From the NCBI GenBank assembly GCA_947628305.1, contig CANQZG010000010.1, positions 62,001 through 126,000 on the forward strand: DNA of 64,000 nt, given 5' to 3'. The position numbers were made by a program, and so were the translations under genes. Under the pieces are notes generated by a model that did no database searches, had not been told where the DNA came from, and worked only from the letters and a program-made list of their open reading frames with translations. Below, one piece after another: positions 60,754-64,000 of this stretch. Source of the DNA: an uncultured Muribaculaceae bacterium. Its GTDB lineage: Bacteria > Bacteroidota > Bacteroidia > Bacteroidales > Muribaculaceae. Position 1 is the stretch's first letter; the number at the start of each line of letters is the position of its first letter.

Positions 60754-62181
60754 ATGAAAAAACTGATGATTCTTGCGACAGTCGCGCTCGCGGCCGGCTC
60801 TGTCGCGACTGCGGGGCGTCTGACCCGAAACAACCCCTCGGCCACCGACAATGAGGTGATACTTCACGCATGGTCGTGGTCGTTCGATACAATCGCCGCA
60901 AACATGAAAGATATCGCCGAGGCCGGGTATGCATACGTGCAGACCTCTCCGGCCAACACGTGTTATGTCGGAGACAACGGCGGGATGGCTCTCTTTAGCC
61001 AGCCCGGCGACTCGGTGATGGGAAAGTGGTACTATTATTATCAGCCGACCGACTGGAAAATAGGTAATTACATGCTTGGCACACGTGATGATTTCAAGGC
61101 GATGTGTGACAGCGCGATGAAATATGGTGTGAGGGTGCTCGTCGATGTCCTCCCCAACCATACGGCTGTCGACCACACGGCCGTGCTGCCTGACCTTGAC
61201 CGCGCCGTGGGCGGTCACGAGAACCTTTTCCATGCCAACGGGTTCAAGCCTATAACCGATTATAACGACCGTCTGCAATGTACAACAGGCGAGATGGGCG
61301 GTTTACCTGACGTGAACACCGAGAATCCCGATTTCCAGTATTACTACATGCAGTATGTCAACGACCTCATCAACCTCGGTGCACGCGGGTTCCGCTATGA
61401 CACGGCCAAGCATATCGGTCTGCCGTCCGACCCCCTCGACCCCAAGGCCAAACAGAATGACTTCTGGGACATATTCACAGGTCGTAAAGCGGTCAAGGGA
61501 CTTTCGATGCTGATGCCTGACAGTCTTTATATTTATGGTGAGGTGTTGCAGGACAAGAACGTGAAAGAAAAAGAGTATGCTGAGTATGTCGATGTTGTCG
61601 CGAGCAACTACGGTCACGCCCTGCGCACGGCTCTTGAGAAAGGTGACTTCACCGCCGATGACCTCAATTCGTGGCACAATCCCGCCGACCCTAACCGTCT
61701 CGTGACCTGGGTGGAGAGCCATGACACCTATTGCAATCAGAACGAGAGCGCGGGCATCGAGGATGACAAAATACGCCAGGGTTGGGTGCTGATTGCTTCC
61801 CGCGCACATGGTACGCCGTTGTTCTTCAGCCGTCCCGCCGGAAGCACCCGTGAGAATTACTGGGGAAATAACCGTATCGGCGCACGCGGTAATGATGAGT
61901 TCAAGCATCCCGAGGTAGTGGCTGCCAACCGTTTCCGTGCCGCGATGGCCGGACAGGATGAAAAACTCGTCTATGCCAACAAGGGCGCGGTCATCGAGGT
62001 TGAACGCGGCGACAAAGGCGCGGCTCTCATCAATATCTCCGACAAACCGCAGAAACTCTCAATCGAGACATCGTTGCCCGACGGGGAATATACCGATGCC
62101 GTCCATGGCAACAAATTCAAGGTTAAGAACGGCAAACTGACAGGACGTCTCGCCCCGGTTTCCTCCTGTCTGCTCTATTGA
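60754..62181 (+). CDS. Secreted GH13 alpha-amylase
   Basis: The 475-residue protein has a signal peptide (MKKLMILATVALAAGSVATA) and a GH13 barrel. Conserved regions are region I VRVLVDVLPNHTA, region II GFRYDTAKHI with the nucleophile Asp near residue 216, region III IYGEVLQ with the acid/base Glu near 262, and region IV WVESHDTY with Asp near 324. A C-terminal beta domain follows from about residue 395. It cuts internal alpha-1,4 bonds in starch. There is no lipobox, so it is probably periplasmic or secreted. It converges on the SusE/F-like gene, which fits a starch-use locus. Confidence 0.94.
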   Translation: MKKLMILATVALAAGSVATAGRLTRNNPSATDNEVILHAWSWSFDTIAANMKDIAEAGYAYVQTSPANTCYVGDNGGMALFSQPGDSVMGKWYYYYQPTDWKIGNYMLGTRDDFKAMCDSAMKYGVRVLVDVLPNHTAVDHTAVLPDLDRAVGGHENLFHANGFKPITDYNDRLQCTTGEMGGLPDVNTENPDFQYYYMQYVNDLINLGARGFRYDTAKHIGLPSDPLDPKAKQNDFWDIFTGRKAVKGLSMLMPDSLYIYGEVLQDKNVKEKEYAEYVDVVASNYGHALRTALEKGDFTADDLNSWHNPADPNRLVTWVESHDTYCNQNESAGIEDDKIRQGWVLIASRAHGTPLFFSRPAGSTRENYWGNNRIGARGNDEFKHPEVVAANRFRAAMAGQDEKLVYANKGAVIEVERGDKGAALINISDKPQKLSIETSLPDGEYTDAVHGNKFKVKNGKLTGRLAPVSSCLLY

Positions 62182-62214
62182 ATAAGCCTACTCTAAAACT
62201 CTCAAATCGACATC

Positions 62215-62299
62215 GTAGGGACGCGCCAACGTGCGCGTCCTTTATTATATATGATTAATAATCTGTTTTTTGAAGACGCGCACGTTGGCGCGTCCCTGT
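62215..62299. repeat. REP pair unit C2 (GTAG outward) between convergent genes
   Basis: GTAG 62215-62218 plus hairpin 62219-62240, a linker with GATTAATAATCTGTTTTTTG, then hairpin 62274-62295 plus CTGT 62296-62299 (a variant of CTAC). Same order and similar linker as unit C1. Confidence 0.85.
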
Positions 62300-62348
62300 G
62301 ATGTCGCATTAATTCTCAATTTTGCAACACCTTTGTTTACAAAGACAC

Positions 62349-62379
62349 AACGCCCGTGACGGTTACCGTCACGGGCGTT
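62349..62379. terminator. Shared hairpin between the amylase and SusE/F-like genes
   Basis: AACGCCCGTGACGG at 62349-62362 pairs perfectly with 62366-62379 (14 bp, loop TTA). It lies between two convergent genes; no T-run on either side. Confidence 0.6.
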
Positions 62380-62416
62380 GCTCCAGTTTAACTAATTGGC
62401 TTCTCAGCCACAGGGG

Positions 62417-63913
62417 TTATTTCTTGACAAGTGTCGCCGAGTAGGGGTAGACACCGAGATTGAGTGTGACAATGTAGTCACCTTCGCCCGGGGTGGCGAT
62501 GTTCGGGCCGTTGTTGGGGTTCAGGTTGGAGAGGTCACCTCCAAGGCTGATGTCCCAGTTGTTGTTGGCGCGGAACTTGAACTCGCCTGTGCCGTTGAAA
62601 TGTATCGTGCCTGTCCATGTGAGGAAGTCGGCCGACGGGGTGAGATTGGTTTGGCCGCCCCATCCGAGAGGGGTAGCGTCGCCGATTACACCGTAGGTTA
62701 CAATTTGGTCGATTGTGAGGGCGCGGGTGTTGTAGTTGAGCTTCACGAAATAGAGTCCATCCTCGGGGACATTGATGTTGCTGCCTCCGTTGGCAGTGCC
62801 CTTGGCTGTCATGGCGACGGTGCCTTCCTTGTCGACCGGGGTGTACTCAAGGTCACCGGGAACGCCGAAGTCGTTGCCTTTCCAGCCGTTGTCGGGATTG
62901 AACTTGAAACCGTCCTTACCGTGGATGTAACCGAAATAGTTCACATAGTCGGTAGTCTGCATCAGCTGGCTTGCACCTGCGTCCCAGCCGTTACCGCCAC
63001 CGGGGGTGTAGAAGAACGGTATGGCCTTGATATAGCTGAACGAGAGTTTCTCCATATTCACGGTCATGAGCTGCGGCCCGGCGACCATCATGTTCAGCCC
63101 CGGGACGGTGCTTTCGTCGAGCGATGTCACGAGTGTGCCTTCGGTGGCGGGTTGTTCATCTTCGGTGGTGCCGTACCATGCGCCTGTCTGCCAGTCGGTC
63201 ATGTTGTAGACCGATGCGGGGATGACTTTCCAGAACATTCCGCCGTTGTCAATCTGGTCCTGTGTGACGGTGTAGATAAACTTGAACACGGGGTCGTCAT
63301 AGACGTTGGTCGACGAGTGGTCGCTGACAATCGCGCCACTCTTGTCCCATGTCTCGCCGTCGGTCGACAGTAAGAGGTAATAACTCTGTTCGATGACCGT
63401 GGTGGGTTCAAACGGGGTGGCCTTGACCTGGAACGGCCCGAATGATGTCTCGACTTTCACTTGGGTGGATTCATTGGTCTCGCTCACGATGTAGGGGAGC
63501 AGCATGACGTTGACGGTCTGGTCGACAACATCCTTGGAGAAAGAACGGAGGACTCCGTTGAGAACGTCAGGCATGATGCCTATCGAGGTGCCGTTGTAAA
63601 CGCATGCCACCTCGGGTGCGCCGTTGAAATCATCATTCTTTGATACCCGGGCGATGAATTTCAGGGTGTATCCTGCGGGGAGATTGTCACATTTTGAAAC
63701 CTGTGCCACGGGCACGGGTGCGCTAATCTGGTTGAGTTCGGTCAGGTTGGCTACCGTCTGTGCCGCAGGGTCGGCTTCGACAGCGAGGTCTTTCTTGTCG
63801 AATATCACCTCCTGTGGATTGGACTGTGCGGGCGGGTTGGGGAGGTCGACATTGTCACACGACACCACACCCAGGCACAGGGCCAATATGCTGAATATTG
63901 CTATTTTTTTCAT
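62417..63913 (-). CDS. SusE/SusF-like outer-membrane starch-binding lipoprotein
   Basis: The 498-residue protein has a lipobox (LGVVSC at about residue 19) followed by an aspartate-rich start (DNVDLPNPP). The N-terminal part resembles SusE/F domains (IFDKKDLAVEADPAAQTV). The C-terminal half has two repeats typical of SusE/F and CBM-like starch-binding modules: FKFNPDNGWKGNDFGVPG and FKFRANNNWDISLGGDLSN, each followed by EDGLYFVKLNY or GEGDYIVTLNL. It probably binds starch or maltodextrin at the cell surface. SusC/D partners would be expected upstream, beyond 64000. The ATG at 63913 is preferred over 63976 because of the signal peptide. Confidence 0.85.
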   Translation of the reverse strand: MKKIAIFSILALCLGVVSCDNVDLPNPPAQSNPQEVIFDKKDLAVEADPAAQTVANLTELNQISAPVPVAQVSKCDNLPAGYTLKFIARVSKNDDFNGAPEVACVYNGTSIGIMPDVLNGVLRSFSKDVVDQTVNVMLLPYIVSETNESTQVKVETSFGPFQVKATPFEPTTVIEQSYYLLLSTDGETWDKSGAIVSDHSSTNVYDDPVFKFIYTVTQDQIDNGGMFWKVIPASVYNMTDWQTGAWYGTTEDEQPATEGTLVTSLDESTVPGLNMMVAGPQLMTVNMEKLSFSYIKAIPFFYTPGGGNGWDAGASQLMQTTDYVNYFGYIHGKDGFKFNPDNGWKGNDFGVPGDLEYTPVDKEGTVAMTAKGTANGGSNINVPEDGLYFVKLNYNTRALTIDQIVTYGVIGDATPLGWGGQTNLTPSADFLTWTGTIHFNGTGEFKFRANNNWDISLGGDLSNLNPNNGPNIATPGEGDYIVTLNLGVYPYSATLVKK

Positions 63914-63966
63914 TATTTTATATTCTTGAGTTGAAAATTGGATAAGAATAAGAATCCGGTATCGAG

Positions 63967-63992
63967 GGACGCGCACGTAGGCGCGTCCCTAC
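63967..63992 (-). repeat. REP upstream of the SusE/F-like gene
   Basis: Hairpin 63967-63988 (stem GGACGCGC) plus CTAC 63989-63992, 54 bp upstream of the gene start. It marks a break or 3' end of the next gene beyond the window. Confidence 0.8.
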
Positions 63993-64000
63993 GATTGGAT

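Noticed and set aside
62396-63373. Plus-strand open frame of 325 codons
   Set aside because: It is antisense to the SusE/F-like gene, which has a lipobox and repeated starch-binding motifs.

Overview
This 64 kb window is a chromosomal segment from a Bacteroidales bacterium, most likely a gut Muribaculaceae-like organism. The order is well supported and the family is inference. Supporting signs are the Bacteroidota promoter signature (TTTG, about 19 nt, TAnnTTTG) upstream of many genes, a SecD-SecF fusion, type III glutamine synthetase, a serine-type sulfatase, a SusE/F-like lipoprotein, PCMD and calycin-like secreted proteins with C-terminal sorting domains, and a CNNM/GldE protein next to LptC.

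Layout. 1-5.7 kb: overlapping minus-strand genes for a GH25 muramidase (cut by the window edge), Mfd and a CTP-type protease. 5.8-13 kb: L-serine dehydratase, two tandem tRNA-Asn, TrkH, tRNA-Arg, a polyprenyl-phosphate sugar transferase, a DUF349 protein and a C_GCAxxG_C_C protein. 13-20 kb: GH127 beta-L-arabinofuranosidase coupled to a secreted hydrolase, SecDF, ferritin. 20-26.3 kb: an accessory island with two secreted sorting-domain proteins, a REP-associated tyrosine transposase (RAYT) and dense GTAG-hairpin REP elements. 26.2-32.3 kb: lipoprotein, U32 protease-family protein, biotin-dependent carboxyltransferase, CpsB-like phosphatase, NlpC/P60 hydrolase. 32.8-38.5 kb: a three-gene RND efflux operon. 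38.6-45.8 kb: small lipoprotein, LptF/G permease, RibBA, MtaB, acyltransferase, glycosyltransferase. 46-51.3 kb: TonB-type barrel protein, a candidate small RNA, a four-helix-bundle gene bounded by inverted 7-bp repeat arrays, a sulfatase. 51.4-60.5 kb: GldE-like, LptC, outer-membrane barrel, CoaX, small membrane protein, FtsB/DivIC, PurF-type amidotransferase, GlnN. 60.7-64 kb: secreted alpha-amylase convergent with a SusE/F-like protein, probably the end of a starch locus.

The most interesting signal is the REP/RAYT system. A HUH-type RAYT (25514-26053) sits inside a cluster of hairpins that carry GTAG (or CTAC on the other side) directly against the stem. About 29 such elements occur in the window, most as inverted pairs in three repeated architectures. 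The dominant stem is GGACGCGYC with loop AACG, but neighbouring elements have quite different, fully complementary stems behind the same GTAG, and one lies in frame inside a conserved gene. A second candidate mobile unit is the four-helix-bundle gene enclosed by inverted TTAGGAR arrays. No CRISPR array, prophage, rRNA operon or classical insertion sequence was seen.
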